This document shows, one piece after another, positions 9,423 to 16,890 of a stretch of 26,136 bases of DNA; the stretch's first letter is position 1, and every line of letters begins with the position of its first letter. Below the pieces are notes generated by a model that was not told where the DNA came from, did not search any database, and saw only the letters and a program-made list of their open reading frames with translations. The translations under genes and the position numbers were made by a program. This stretch comes from Clostridia bacterium (GTDB lineage Bacteria > Bacillota_E > SLMV01 > PUMD01), in assembly GCA_003562655.1 (NCBI GenBank), contig PWUC01000119.1:1-26136 (forward strand), in the 5' to 3' direction.

Positions 9423-9994
9423 GTGTCCTCATCCCTTCCTGTCGGCATCTCGCGATCAGAAGCGGCAGACAGCACCCTCCTGATGTTCTGCAGTCGCCTC
9501 TTCAGGCTGCCGTCCATTTTCAGGTCATCGATCCTGATCACCAGTCCCCCGAGGAGGGAAGGATCATGATGCTCTCGCAGCACCACCTCCGCAGCCTCCC
9601 GGCCGCACAGGGCCTCCCGCAGGTCCTCCCGCACCTCAGGGGGAAGCTGCATGGCCGTGTACACGTCGGCCGCCCTGATGCCCCGGGACTCAAGCACCCG
9701 CCTGCGGAACTGCTCAGCGATGCCGCCCAGCATCTGCTCCCGGCCCCGCGCAACCAGAAGAAGAAGGAAGCTCCACAGGGCGGGCGGGATCTCCTCCCTC
9801 AGGGCCGCCTCCAGGATCTTCTCCTTGACCGGGGCGGCGATGACCGGGTGAAGCCACACAAAACGGAACTCCTCGCTGTCGTCGGTCAGGGTCTCGAGCC
9901 AGGCCAGGGACTCATCCACCTCTTCGATGACGTCGCGCTCTGCGCACCATTGGTGCAGAATGTCCCCGTATTTTTCCGCCACGCTCAGGTTCAT
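9419..9994 (-). CDS. atpH: F1Fo ATP synthase delta subunit
   Basis: Delta joins the peripheral stalk to the top of F1. From ATG 9994 the product is 191 residues: an N-terminal helical bundle ([20 protein letters not shown]), a middle [21 protein letters not shown] segment typical of the family, and a C-terminal domain ending [20 protein letters not shown], close to the family pattern GG..i.igd.v.D.Si...L. The ATG overlaps the atpF stop (ATGA) and has GGGGA upstream; longer frames extend into unrelated sequence inside atpF. Sequence is less conserved than for alpha and beta, as expected. Confidence 0.95.
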   Translation of the reverse strand: MNLSVAEKYGDILHQWCAERDVIEEVDESLAWLETLTDDSEEFRFVWLHPVIAAPVKEKILEAALREEIPPALWSFLLLLVARGREQMLGGIAEQFRRRVLESRGIRAADVYTAMQLPPEVREDLREALCGREAAEVVLREHHDPSLLGGLVIRIDDLKMDGSLKRRLQNIRRVLSAASDREMPTGRDEDT

Positions 9995-10491
9995 GGTGCA
10001 TCCCCGATTTCCGTGATGAAATGGCGGGACATGTGCCGGTGATCCCCGGCGGTGACCAGGGTCGCCATCGAATCCGACACCGATGTCACCAGAACATCCG
10101 CCATCTCCTCGCGCAGTTCCGCCAGGGCTCTGTCCCGATCCCGCTCCATGGTATCCGCCACCCGCGACCTGAGATGCTCCTCCTCGGCCCTGGCCCTCTC
10201 GAGGGCCTGATCCAGAGACCGCCCGCCCGCCTCCTCGCTGCGGCGGAGCATCTCCCTGACCTCGCCATCGATGTTGCTCCAACGTCTCCGCCAGTCCTCC
10301 AGGCGCTGCCCGGCCTCCCGCCGGTTCTGTTCAGCCTGGTCCAGACTCTCATCGACGTCCTCCTCGTAGGACCGGATGAACCGGGCCACCGGCTCTCTTC
10401 CGTAGTAAACCGCCACTGCGACCAGCAGCAGGAAGTTGAGAAAGGGCCACAAGTACGCCAGATCCAGAACGACCACCTCCTCCGGCTTCAA
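9991..10491 (-). CDS. atpF: F1Fo ATP synthase b subunit
   Basis: The b subunit forms the peripheral stalk linking Fo to F1. The 166-residue product has one N-terminal membrane helix (YLWPFLNFLLLVAVAVYYG), then REPVARFIRSYEEDVDES and a long charged coiled coil, ending MSRHFITEIGD. This matches the family layout and length. The start is a TTG overlapping the mnaA stop (TTGA) with GAGGAGG 4-5 bases upstream; a second GGAGGAGG just inside the frame means a later non-AUG start is possible. The usual upstream partners atpI, atpB (a) and atpE (c) are not here: mnaA runs straight into this gene. Confidence 0.9.
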   Translation of the reverse strand: MKPEEVVVLDLAYLWPFLNFLLLVAVAVYYGREPVARFIRSYEEDVDESLDQAEQNRREAGQRLEDWRRRWSNIDGEVREMLRRSEEAGGRSLDQALERARAEEEHLRSRVADTMERDRDRALAELREEMADVLVTSVSDSMATLVTAGDHRHMSRHFITEIGDAP

Positions 10492-11642
10492 TCTGCCTCC
10501 TCAAACTCGCGCACAGGTTCGGACCTCAATCCCCAGTGCCACTCCAGCGCGTCGGCGATCCGCACCGCCGCCTGCCCGTCGCCGTAGGGGTTTCGCGCCG
10601 TCGACATGCGCCGGTGCAGGGCCGGGTCGCTCAGGAGCTGCCGGCACCCCGCCAGAACCGTCTCCTCTTCAACCCCTACCCGCCGAACGGTTCCCGCCTC
10701 CACCGCCTCCTGGCGCTCGGTCTTGTCCCTGGTCAGCAACACCGGCACCCCCAGGGCGGGCGCCTCCTCCTGCAAACCTCCAGAATCCGTGACAATGAAA
10801 TGGGCCCGGGCCATCAGGTTGACCCAGTCCGAATACATAACGGGATCGACCATGAGGATCCGTTCCCTCCCCCTGAGGGCCTCCGCCGGCCCCTGCACCT
10901 CGGGGTTGGGATGGACACTGGCAACCAGGTGTATGTCCTGCTGCTCGGCGGCGAGCCGGGACAGGGCCCGGAACACGTTCCGCAGCGGCCCGCCGAAATT
11001 CTCCCTGCGGTGCACCTCGACCAGCACCAGCCGGCGCCCCGCCCAGGGCTCGGCAGCCAGCACCGGATCAAAAAAGGGCAGCTGCCGCCGGGTGACCTCC
11101 ATGATGGCATCGACGGCGGTGTTGCCGGTGGTGAAGATGCTCTCACCCGCAATCCCCTCCCGCAGCAGGTGGTCCCGGTTCAGCCCGGTGGGTGCGAAGT
11201 GAAGAACCGCCAGGTGATCGGCCAGCACCCGGTTCATCTCCTCCGGAAAGGGCTGATACCGGTCAAAGGTGCGAAGGCCCGCCTCCACGTGCCCGACGGG
11301 CACCTGCTGATAATAGGCGGCCAGGGAGGCCGCCAGCGTCGTCGCCGTATCCCCATGGACCAGGAGCATGTCGGGATCGACGGAGGCCAGGACCTCCTCC
11401 ATGCCCCGGAGAACATTCACCATCACATCGGTGAGGCTCTGCCGGGGGATCATGACGTCGAGATCGAAATCAGCCGGGATGTCAAAGAGATCGAGGACCT
11501 GATCCAGAAGCTGGCGGTGCTGGCCCGTCACCGCCGTCGTAGTGTCGAGATGACCTCGCCCGGCCAGCTCCAGGACGACAGGAGCCATCTTGATCGCTTC
11601 TGGCCTGGTGCCGAAACAGCAGAGGACCCGGTATTTCTTCAA
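10488..11642 (-). CDS. mnaA: UDP-N-acetylglucosamine 2-epimerase (non-hydrolysing)
   Basis: This enzyme interconverts UDP-GlcNAc and UDP-ManNAc in the cytoplasm, supplying ManNAc for wall polymers. The 384-residue product has family length and motifs: VLCCFGTRPEAIKMAPVV at the N-terminus with the active-site Arg and Lys, VTGQHRQLLDQVL, VHGDTATTLAA, VGHVEAGLRTFDRYQPFPEE (two conserved Glu), VHRRENFG and VTDSGGLQEEAPALGVPVL. The start is a TTG overlapping the tagO stop (TTGA), with GGAGAGAG 8 bases upstream. Pairing with tagO suggests a teichoic-acid-like or secondary wall polymer starting GlcNAc-ManNAc. The same gene is called wecB in Gram-negatives. Confidence 0.95.
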   Translation of the reverse strand: MKKYRVLCCFGTRPEAIKMAPVVLELAGRGHLDTTTAVTGQHRQLLDQVLDLFDIPADFDLDVMIPRQSLTDVMVNVLRGMEEVLASVDPDMLLVHGDTATTLAASLAAYYQQVPVGHVEAGLRTFDRYQPFPEEMNRVLADHLAVLHFAPTGLNRDHLLREGIAGESIFTTGNTAVDAIMEVTRRQLPFFDPVLAAEPWAGRRLVLVEVHRRENFGGPLRNVFRALSRLAAEQQDIHLVASVHPNPEVQGPAEALRGRERILMVDPVMYSDWVNLMARAHFIVTDSGGLQEEAPALGVPVLLTRDKTERQEAVEAGTVRRVGVEEETVLAGCRQLLSDPALHRRMSTARNPYGDGQAAVRIADALEWHWGLRSEPVREFEEAD

Positions 11643-12634
11643 TGGAAGTGCTCTCTCCGTTCCAAGTTCATGAGCCCGGACTTCTTGGCGCCAAAATACA
11701 GCGAAACAAAGGCAAAGGTCAGCACGCCCAGACCGGGACCGGGCCGCAGGTTGGCCAGGGCCAGGGCGCTGATCCCCATCCAGCCGCTGATGCAGTACAT
11801 GACGAGGACCGTCTCCCGGTGGTTAAGACCCATGTGCATGAGGCGGTGGTGCAGGTGCCCCCGGTCGGCCTCATAGAAGGCCTGTCCATTGCGCCACCGC
11901 CTGACGATCGCGTAGGCAGTGTCCATCAGGGGCAGCCCCAGGGCCAGGATGGGAATGCCCAGGGCAATGGCCGCCGTGCTCTTCAGGGTGCCGGCAATGG
12001 CCACCGCCGCCAGCGCAAAACCCAGGAACATGGAACCCGCATCGCCCATGAATATCCTGGCCGGGTGGAAGTTGTAGGGCAGAAAGCCCAGCCCCGCCCC
12101 CGCCACGGCGGCCGTCAGGTACAGGGCCACGGGAGGTTGTCCCGTCTGCACCGCTACGAAGAAGAAAGTGATGGAGGCGATGACGGCGACTCCCGCGGCC
12201 AGGCCGTCGAGGCCGTCTATGAGATTCAACGCATTGGTGAAGGAAAGCACCCATATGACCGTCACGGGAATGCTCCACATTCCGAAGTAGATGAAGCCGC
12301 CCCAGGGATTGGTGATTTTCTCGATCTGAATCCCGTAGGCCACCAGGATCAGGGCTGCCGCCAGCTGCCCCACCAGCTTGGCCCACGGGGGAAGACGGTA
12401 GAGGTCGTCAACGACACCGACAGCGACGATGAACCCGCCCCCGACCAGAACGCCCCGCAGGGAGGGATCCTGCACACCGGATATGAGATAGGTGAATAAA
12501 AAGGCCAGGTAAATCGCCACGCCCCCCAGGTAGGGAACCGGAAAGGCGTGAGTGCTCCGGTCGGCGGGACGGTCAAGGCAGTTCAACCTGAGAGCCAGCA
12601 GCCGGACGAACGGGGTAATGGCGAGACCCAGCAC
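11639..12634 (-). CDS. tagO: Undecaprenyl-phosphate GlcNAc-1-phosphate transferase, TagO/WecA family
   Basis: This integral membrane enzyme moves GlcNAc-1-phosphate from UDP-GlcNAc to undecaprenyl phosphate, the first step of wall polymer synthesis. About ten hydrophobic segments are visible. Family motifs are CLDRPADRSTHAFPVPYLGG, VGVVDDLYRLPP (the DD pair), NALNLIDGLDGLAAG, FMGDAGSMFLG and GHLHHRL, the last being typical of WecA/TagO rather than MraY. Listed here from GTG 12634, which cuts the first membrane helix and lacks a ribosome site. The frame stays open upstream and continues the helix (DLSPFIIALVLGLAITPF); an ATT at 12667 with AGGGG 8 bases upstream may be the true start. It overlaps mnaA by 4 bases. 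Confidence 0.93.
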   Translation of the reverse strand: MLGLAITPFVRLLALRLNCLDRPADRSTHAFPVPYLGGVAIYLAFLFTYLISGVQDPSLRGVLVGGGFIVAVGVVDDLYRLPPWAKLVGQLAAALILVAYGIQIEKITNPWGGFIYFGMWSIPVTVIWVLSFTNALNLIDGLDGLAAGVAVIASITFFFVAVQTGQPPVALYLTAAVAGAGLGFLPYNFHPARIFMGDAGSMFLGFALAAVAIAGTLKSTAAIALGIPILALGLPLMDTAYAIVRRWRNGQAFYEADRGHLHHRLMHMGLNHRETVLVMYCISGWMGISALALANLRPGPGLGVLTFAFVSLYFGAKKSGLMNLERREHFH

Positions 12635-12700
12635 AAGTGCGATGATGAACGGCGATAGATCTGGAATGGCCCTCGCCCCTCTCCCTCAGTAGTCAACAGT

Positions 12701-12709
12701 ATTGTATCA
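12701..12709 (-). promoter_or_regulatory. Candidate extended -10 promoter for tagO-mnaA-atp
   Basis: TGATACAAT on the minus strand is an extended -10 element (TGn followed by TACAAT, one base from consensus), 34 bases before the possible ATT start of tagO. The -35 region is poor (TGGGAA at 18 bases). It lies in the 73-base gap between ywlG and tagO and would drive tagO, mnaA and atpFHAGDC. Confidence 0.4.
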
Positions 12710-12740
12710 CTCGAGACAGGTCCTTTCCCAGTGCAAAATA

Positions 12741-13325
12741 TCAGGGCGACCGGCGGTATCTGACCTTCTTATCGTGGGGATCTGCCGGATACTGGGCCCT
12801 GTAGCCACCCACCAGGACCGGGCGCGTCCGGGCCATCGTCAGGTGAGCCCCCCCCACCGACCGGGCCTCGATCCGGACCGGCACGACCACCGGGCGCAGG
12901 TGCATTCCAATGAAGGTGTCCCCTATGTCCATGCCCAGGTGCCCCGCGATGCCGTCCACCAGCGCCACATCCTCCATGCTCTCCATGGCCCGGGCCGCAA
13001 CAGCCCCCCCGGCCGTCGCCGTGGGGATCACGGTCACCCGGGTCAGGTTGAACTCTCGAACCGTCTCCCTGGGCACCACCAGGGAGCGGTTGAGGTGCTC
13101 GCAGCACTGAACCGCCAGGTGAAGACCCCTCTCGGAGGTGATCTCATAGATGGTGTCAAAGACGGCTGCCGCAACTGCCTCGTTCCCGGCGGAGCCGATG
13201 TTCTTGCCCTGGATCTCACTGGTGCTGGCACCCAGTACGAAGATGTCGCCCTCCTCGGGATCGGCCACCTCGATGAGCAGCTCCGCCGCATCTCGGACCT
13301 GGGCACGGACATCATCGGTGTTCAT
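12741..13325 (-). CDS. ywlG: YwlG / TIGR01440 (UPF0340) family protein
   Basis: A 194-residue cytoplasmic protein of the UPF0340 family, whose function is not firmly known. Hallmarks seen are DIFVLGASTSEIQGKNIGSAGN, HLAVQCCEHLNRSLVVPRE, PTATAGGAVAARAMESM, and GIAGHLGMDIGDTFIGMHLR followed by RPVVVPVR. Length is standard. The ATG lies 7 bases after the rpiB stop with GAGAGGTAGGG upstream, so it is co-transcribed with rpiB, as in B. subtilis (ywlF-ywlG). In B. subtilis glyA and upp follow; here tagO follows instead. Confidence 0.93.
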   Translation of the reverse strand: MNTDDVRAQVRDAAELLIEVADPEEGDIFVLGASTSEIQGKNIGSAGNEAVAAAVFDTIYEITSERGLHLAVQCCEHLNRSLVVPRETVREFNLTRVTVIPTATAGGAVAARAMESMEDVALVDGIAGHLGMDIGDTFIGMHLRPVVVPVRIEARSVGGAHLTMARTRPVLVGGYRAQYPADPHDKKVRYRRSP

Positions 13326-13331
13326 GGCACC

Positions 13332-13826
13332 CTACCTCTCCGACCTGTTCGGGCTGTACCTGTCCTCGATTCTGGCGATGGCCCGCAGCCGCCCAATGTG
13401 CCTGCCCCCGTCAAAGGCCGTGGTGCAGAAGGCCCTCACCGCATCCGCCGCCGGGGCGCTCCCGGTGACCCTGGCCCCGAGGGCCAGGACGTTGGCGTCA
13501 TTGTGGGACCGGGTCAGCCCCGCAGTGCAGGAGCAGCCGCAGACCGCAGCCCTCACCCCCGGCACCTTGTTGGCCGCAATTGCCATCCCGATGCCCGTTC
13601 CGCAAAGGAGGATGCCGCCGTCACACTCACCCCGGGATACGGCCTCTGCCACCGGCAGGGCAAAGAGAGGGTAGTCCACCGATTCCTCGGAATCCGTGCC
13701 GAAGTCCACGACCTCGATCCCCAGCCGCTGCAACTGCTGCAAAACCATCTCCTTCAGGGAGAAGCCGCCGTGATCACACCCGACGGCAACCCTTCGAAAT
13801 ACGGACTCTCCGGCCTGGGCTCTCAC
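13332..13826 (-). CDS. rpiB: Ribose-5-phosphate isomerase B
   Basis: RpiB interconverts ribulose-5-phosphate and ribose-5-phosphate in the pentose phosphate pathway. The 164-residue product has VAVGCDHGGFSLKEMVLQQL, VDFGTDSEESVDYP, GILLCGTGIGMAIAANKVPG with the catalytic Cys, RSHNDANVLALGARV and the C-terminal FDGGRHIGRLRAI. Compared with common RpiB sequences, the segment between AAV and SHND (CGCSCTAGLTR) has two extra Cys residues. The start is GTG 13826 with AGGAGG about 8 bases upstream. The C-terminus is slightly longer than average. It sits 13 bases after the Sua5/phosphatase fusion gene. Confidence 0.96.
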   Translation of the reverse strand: MRAQAGESVFRRVAVGCDHGGFSLKEMVLQQLQRLGIEVVDFGTDSEESVDYPLFALPVAEAVSRGECDGGILLCGTGIGMAIAANKVPGVRAAVCGCSCTAGLTRSHNDANVLALGARVTGSAPAADAVRAFCTTAFDGGRHIGRLRAIARIEDRYSPNRSER

Positions 13827-13839
13827 TTCTCATCCTCCT

Positions 13840-14949
13840 CTACAGGTAACGCAAAATCTCATCTCTAGCAATCTCTACCATTTGTTCTAACCGATCCACC
13901 ATGTTTTGATACCTGCTCAGGGGGCCCCCGATCGGGTCGGCAACATCCCCCCCGCCCGACAGCTCTCCCAGGGTGAAGACCGGCAGCTGCTTCCGGGTTC
14001 CCTCGAGATGCCTGCGGACCTCGCAAGCCTGCCGGGCGGTCATGGTCAGGACCAGACCCACCCCGTCCCAGTCCACATCTTCGAGCCCCCGGGCGCGGTG
14101 TCCTCCCAGATCATATCCGGCCTGCCGGGCTGCGATGACCGCCTCCTCCGTCGGGGGGCTCCCACCACAGGCCCTCACCCCGGCCGATTCCACCGGGACG
14201 CTGCCACCCAGCCGGTCCGATATGATCGCGGCTGCCACCGGGCTCCGGCAGGTGTTCCCCGCGCAGACGACCAGCAGCGACGGCCCCGCGGCGAGGACCG
14301 GCCCACACTCCCTCAGGTCCGATACGTCCACCGCGCCGCGGCGGACCACGACCGGCACCTCCGCAGTCATATCCAGGACCGTTGATTCCAGGATTCCCTG
14401 CAGCAGTCCCCCGTCGATCACACAGGCAATGCGCCCGCCCAGGTGCTCCAGGACTTCAGACGCCGAACGGCAGCTGGGCTGACCGCTGATGTTGGCGCTG
14501 GGCGCGGTCACCGGGATGCCGGCCCGTCGGATCAACTCCCGGGCAACGGGATGGTCGGGACACCGTATGCCAACCCCCTCGCCGCCCGCCGTGACCGCGT
14601 CCGGCACCCGGTCCGACCGGGGAAGAATCAGCGACAGGGGGCCGGGCCAGAAGGCATCCATAAGGGCGCGCGCCTGGTCCGATACCTCCCGCACCACCGC
14701 ATCGAGCATGTCAGGACCGGTCACTGCCAGAAGCAGGGGCCTGTCGGGGGGCCGACCCTTTGCAGCGAAGACCCTCTCCACCGCCTTCCGGTCCAATCCG
14801 GAGGCACCCAGTCCATACACTGTCTCGGTGGGATAGGCCACGAGGGCTCCCCGGCGCAGAAGCCGGGCCGCCGAGGCGATCATCCGTCGCCTGCCCGCCG
14901 CGGAGGCTCCCACCCAGTCCATCGTCTTGGTCTGAACCTCACCGCTCAT
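13840..14949 (-). CDS. Fusion of Sua5/YwlC threonylcarbamoyl-AMP synthase and YwlE-like phosphatase
   Basis: Two enzymes in one 369-residue chain. Residues about 22-215 are a Sua5/YrdC domain, which makes threonylcarbamoyl-AMP for tRNA t6A: LVAYPTETVYGLGA, KGRPPDRPLLLAV, FWPGPLSLILP, GIRCPDHPVARELI, PVTAPSANISGQPS and ESTVLDM. Residues about 224-369 are a low-molecular-weight phosphatase: LLVVCAGNTCRSPVAAAI holds the CX5R loop (Cys229, Arg235), and DPIGG near residue 338 supplies the general-acid Asp. Thr at Cys+4 and DPxGG resemble B. subtilis YwlE, the protein-arginine phosphatase, rather than tyrosine-specific relatives. In B. subtilis ywlC and ywlE are separate with ywlD between. The start ATG 14949 overlaps prmC by 11 bases; ATG 14922 is an alternative. 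Confidence 0.93.
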   Translation of the reverse strand: MSGEVQTKTMDWVGASAAGRRRMIASAARLLRRGALVAYPTETVYGLGASGLDRKAVERVFAAKGRPPDRPLLLAVTGPDMLDAVVREVSDQARALMDAFWPGPLSLILPRSDRVPDAVTAGGEGVGIRCPDHPVARELIRRAGIPVTAPSANISGQPSCRSASEVLEHLGGRIACVIDGGLLQGILESTVLDMTAEVPVVVRRGAVDVSDLRECGPVLAAGPSLLVVCAGNTCRSPVAAAIISDRLGGSVPVESAGVRACGGSPPTEEAVIAARQAGYDLGGHRARGLEDVDWDGVGLVLTMTARQACEVRRHLEGTRKQLPVFTLGELSGGGDVADPIGGPLSRYQNMVDRLEQMVEIARDEILRYL

Positions 14950-15790
14950 CTTTATGGCACAGCACCACCCGTCCAATCCCCGCCAGATCGGGGACGATCT
15001 CCGTCTCGCTCCCCAGGTGCTCCCGGCACATTGCCCCGACGTCATCTGCCTGTCCATCGGCAACCTCCAGGGCCAGAAGCCCTCCCGGCACCAGGTGACG
15101 GGCCGACCGGGCGATGATCGACCTCAGGTAGAACAGCCCATCTGCGCCCCCGTCGAGGGCGCGGGTTGGCTCCCAGTCGCGCACCTCCGGCGCCAGGGCA
15201 GCCATGTCCCGCCGCCTGACGTAGGGAGGATTGCTCACGATGGCGGCAAAACGTCTTCCGCTGAAAGGTGCAAACAGATCGCCACAGACGAGGGCGACCC
15301 GGTCCGCCACTCCATGTCGCCGGGCATTTTCGCCGGCAAGTTCCAGGGCATCCTCGCAGACGTCGGAGGCCACGAGGCTGCGGCAGGGCATATTGCGCGC
15401 CATTGAAACGGCCAGGACACCGCTTCCGGTCCCCAGGTCCAAAATCGGTCCGGGAGGCAGCCCCTCCGCCCTCCTCAGTACCTCATGCAGCAGGATCTCC
15501 GTCTCCGGCCTGGGAATCAGGCTCCCCCGCCTGACGAGAAACGGCAGGGAGTAAAACTCCACCTCGCCGCGGATGTACTGCAGCGGTTCCCTCTGCGCCC
15601 GGCGGCAGATGCGGTGAACATACGAAAGCCACCGCCCCCGTTCGACCGGTTCACCGGGATGCAAAAGGGCAGGTGAAGGCATTGCAGGGTCGCAGCCGAG
15701 AAGGCTGTGGGCCTCCCGGGCATGTGCCTGCACATCTGCGAGCCGGAGCTGGGAACAGCCCCATCTCCAGGCATCCCTCCAGGTGATCAA
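14939..15790 (-). CDS. prmC: Release factor glutamine methyltransferase
   Basis: PrmC methylates the Gln of the GGQ motif in release factors RF1 and RF2 using S-adenosylmethionine. The 283-residue product has an N-terminal helical domain ending EPLQYIRGEVEFYSLPFLV, then LIPRPETEILLHEVL, the SAM-binding ILDLGTGSGVLAVSMA, and the catalytic NPPYV in IVSNPPYVRRRDM. Length is normal. The start is a TTG overlapping the prfA stop (TTGA) with GGAGG 7 bases upstream, so it is coupled to its substrate gene. In B. subtilis spoIIR lies a little downstream of prmC; it is not present here. Confidence 0.96.
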   Translation of the reverse strand: MITWRDAWRWGCSQLRLADVQAHAREAHSLLGCDPAMPSPALLHPGEPVERGRWLSYVHRICRRAQREPLQYIRGEVEFYSLPFLVRRGSLIPRPETEILLHEVLRRAEGLPPGPILDLGTGSGVLAVSMARNMPCRSLVASDVCEDALELAGENARRHGVADRVALVCGDLFAPFSGRRFAAIVSNPPYVRRRDMAALAPEVRDWEPTRALDGGADGLFYLRSIIARSARHLVPGGLLALEVADGQADDVGAMCREHLGSETEIVPDLAGIGRVVLCHKDER

Positions 15791-16890
15791 GCCTCACCCT
15801 CCACTCCGGGTCCCTGGCTCACCTCGGCCAACCGGTGCTCTTCCTCCTCGGCCCGCAGGGGCTCCACCAGGGCAGCCATGTCCCCGTCGAGAACCGCGTC
15901 CAGCTGATGCAGGGTCAGGTTGATCCTGTGGTCGGTGACCCGATTCTGGGGGAAGTTGTAGGTGCGTATGCGCTCGCTGCGATCACCGCTTCCGACCTGG
16001 GAGCGACGCTCCTGGGACATCTCCTGCTGCTGCTCCCTCTCCATCTGGTCCAGGATGCGGGCCCGCAGCACCTTCATGGCCTGGGCCCGGTTCCTGTGCT
16101 GGGATTTCTCATCCTGGCACGTGACCACGATGCCGGTGGGCCTGTGGGTTATGCGCACGGCCGACTGCGTCTTGTTCACGTGCTGTCCCCCGGGACCGCT
16201 GGAAGTGTACGTGTCCACCTGCACATCCCCGGGATCAATCTCGAGGTCCACCTCCTCGGCCTCGGGCATGACGGCAACGGTTGCAGTGGAGGTGTGGATC
16301 CGGCCGCTGGACTCCGTCGTCGGCACCCGCTGTACGCGGTGAACCCCGCTTTCGTACTTCAGCTCGCTGAAAACCCGCTCCCCGGACACCGAGAGGACCG
16401 CCTCACGGAGACCGCCCAGGTTCGTGTCACTGGTGCTCAATGGTTCAATCTTCCATTCCCTGCGCTCCGCATACCTGCAGTACATGCGGTACAGATCGGC
16501 GGCAAACAGGGAGGCCTCGTGCCCCCCGGCCCCGGCGCGGATCTCCAGAAGGACGTTTTTTTCATCCCTCTCATCGGGGGGAAGCAGCAGGCGCCTCAGC
16601 TCTGCCTCGGCCGACTCAATCCCGTCCCTGAGCCCGGCCATCTCCTCTGTGAGCCAGCTGACGTCCTCGTCCTCGCCCGAAGACTCGATGAGTTCCTCAG
16701 CCTCCGACAGATCCTCGCTCGCGGTCTGCAGCCGCTCGTGGGTTTCGAGGATGGTCCTGATGCGGGCGTGTTCCTTGATGTACTTTCTCCAGGTATCCCT
16801 CTGGGCGATGATGTCCGGGTCACTGATCAACCCGTTCAGCTCCCGGTATCTCTCCCGGAGGGGATCCAGCTGCTGCTGATAGCCGGTCAC
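15787..16890 (-). CDS. prfA: Peptide chain release factor 1
   Basis: RF1 ends translation at UAA and UAG. The 367-residue product shows the codon-reading tripeptide PTT (residues 190-192, within VHRVQRVPTTE) that marks RF1 rather than RF2, and the catalytic GGQ at 234-236 in SSGPGGQHVNKTQSAVR. AGAGGHEASLFAADLYRMY and the C-terminal YNFPQNRVTDHRINLTL are also standard. GTG 16890 is chosen because it matches the family start and has GGAGGAGGTGG upstream at ideal spacing. It therefore overlaps the end of yqhQ by 71 bases, an unusually long overlap. prmC follows with a 4-base overlap. Confidence 0.98.
   Translation of the reverse strand: MTGYQQQLDPLRERYRELNGLISDPDIIAQRDTWRKYIKEHARIRTILETHERLQTASEDLSEAEELIESSGEDEDVSWLTEEMAGLRDGIESAEAELRRLLLPPDERDEKNVLLEIRAGAGGHEASLFAADLYRMYCRYAERREWKIEPLSTSDTNLGGLREAVLSVSGERVFSELKYESGVHRVQRVPTTESSGRIHTSTATVAVMPEAEEVDLEIDPGDVQVDTYTSSGPGGQHVNKTQSAVRITHRPTGIVVTCQDEKSQHRNRAQAMKVLRARILDQMEREQQQEMSQERRSQVGSGDRSERIRTYNFPQNRVTDHRINLTLHQLDAVLDGDMAALVEPLRAEEEEHRLAEVSQGPGVEGEA

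Noticed and set aside
10536..11876. 446-codon plus-strand open frame opposite mnaA and tagO
   Set aside because: Spans two well-supported minus-strand genes and has no recognisable content.
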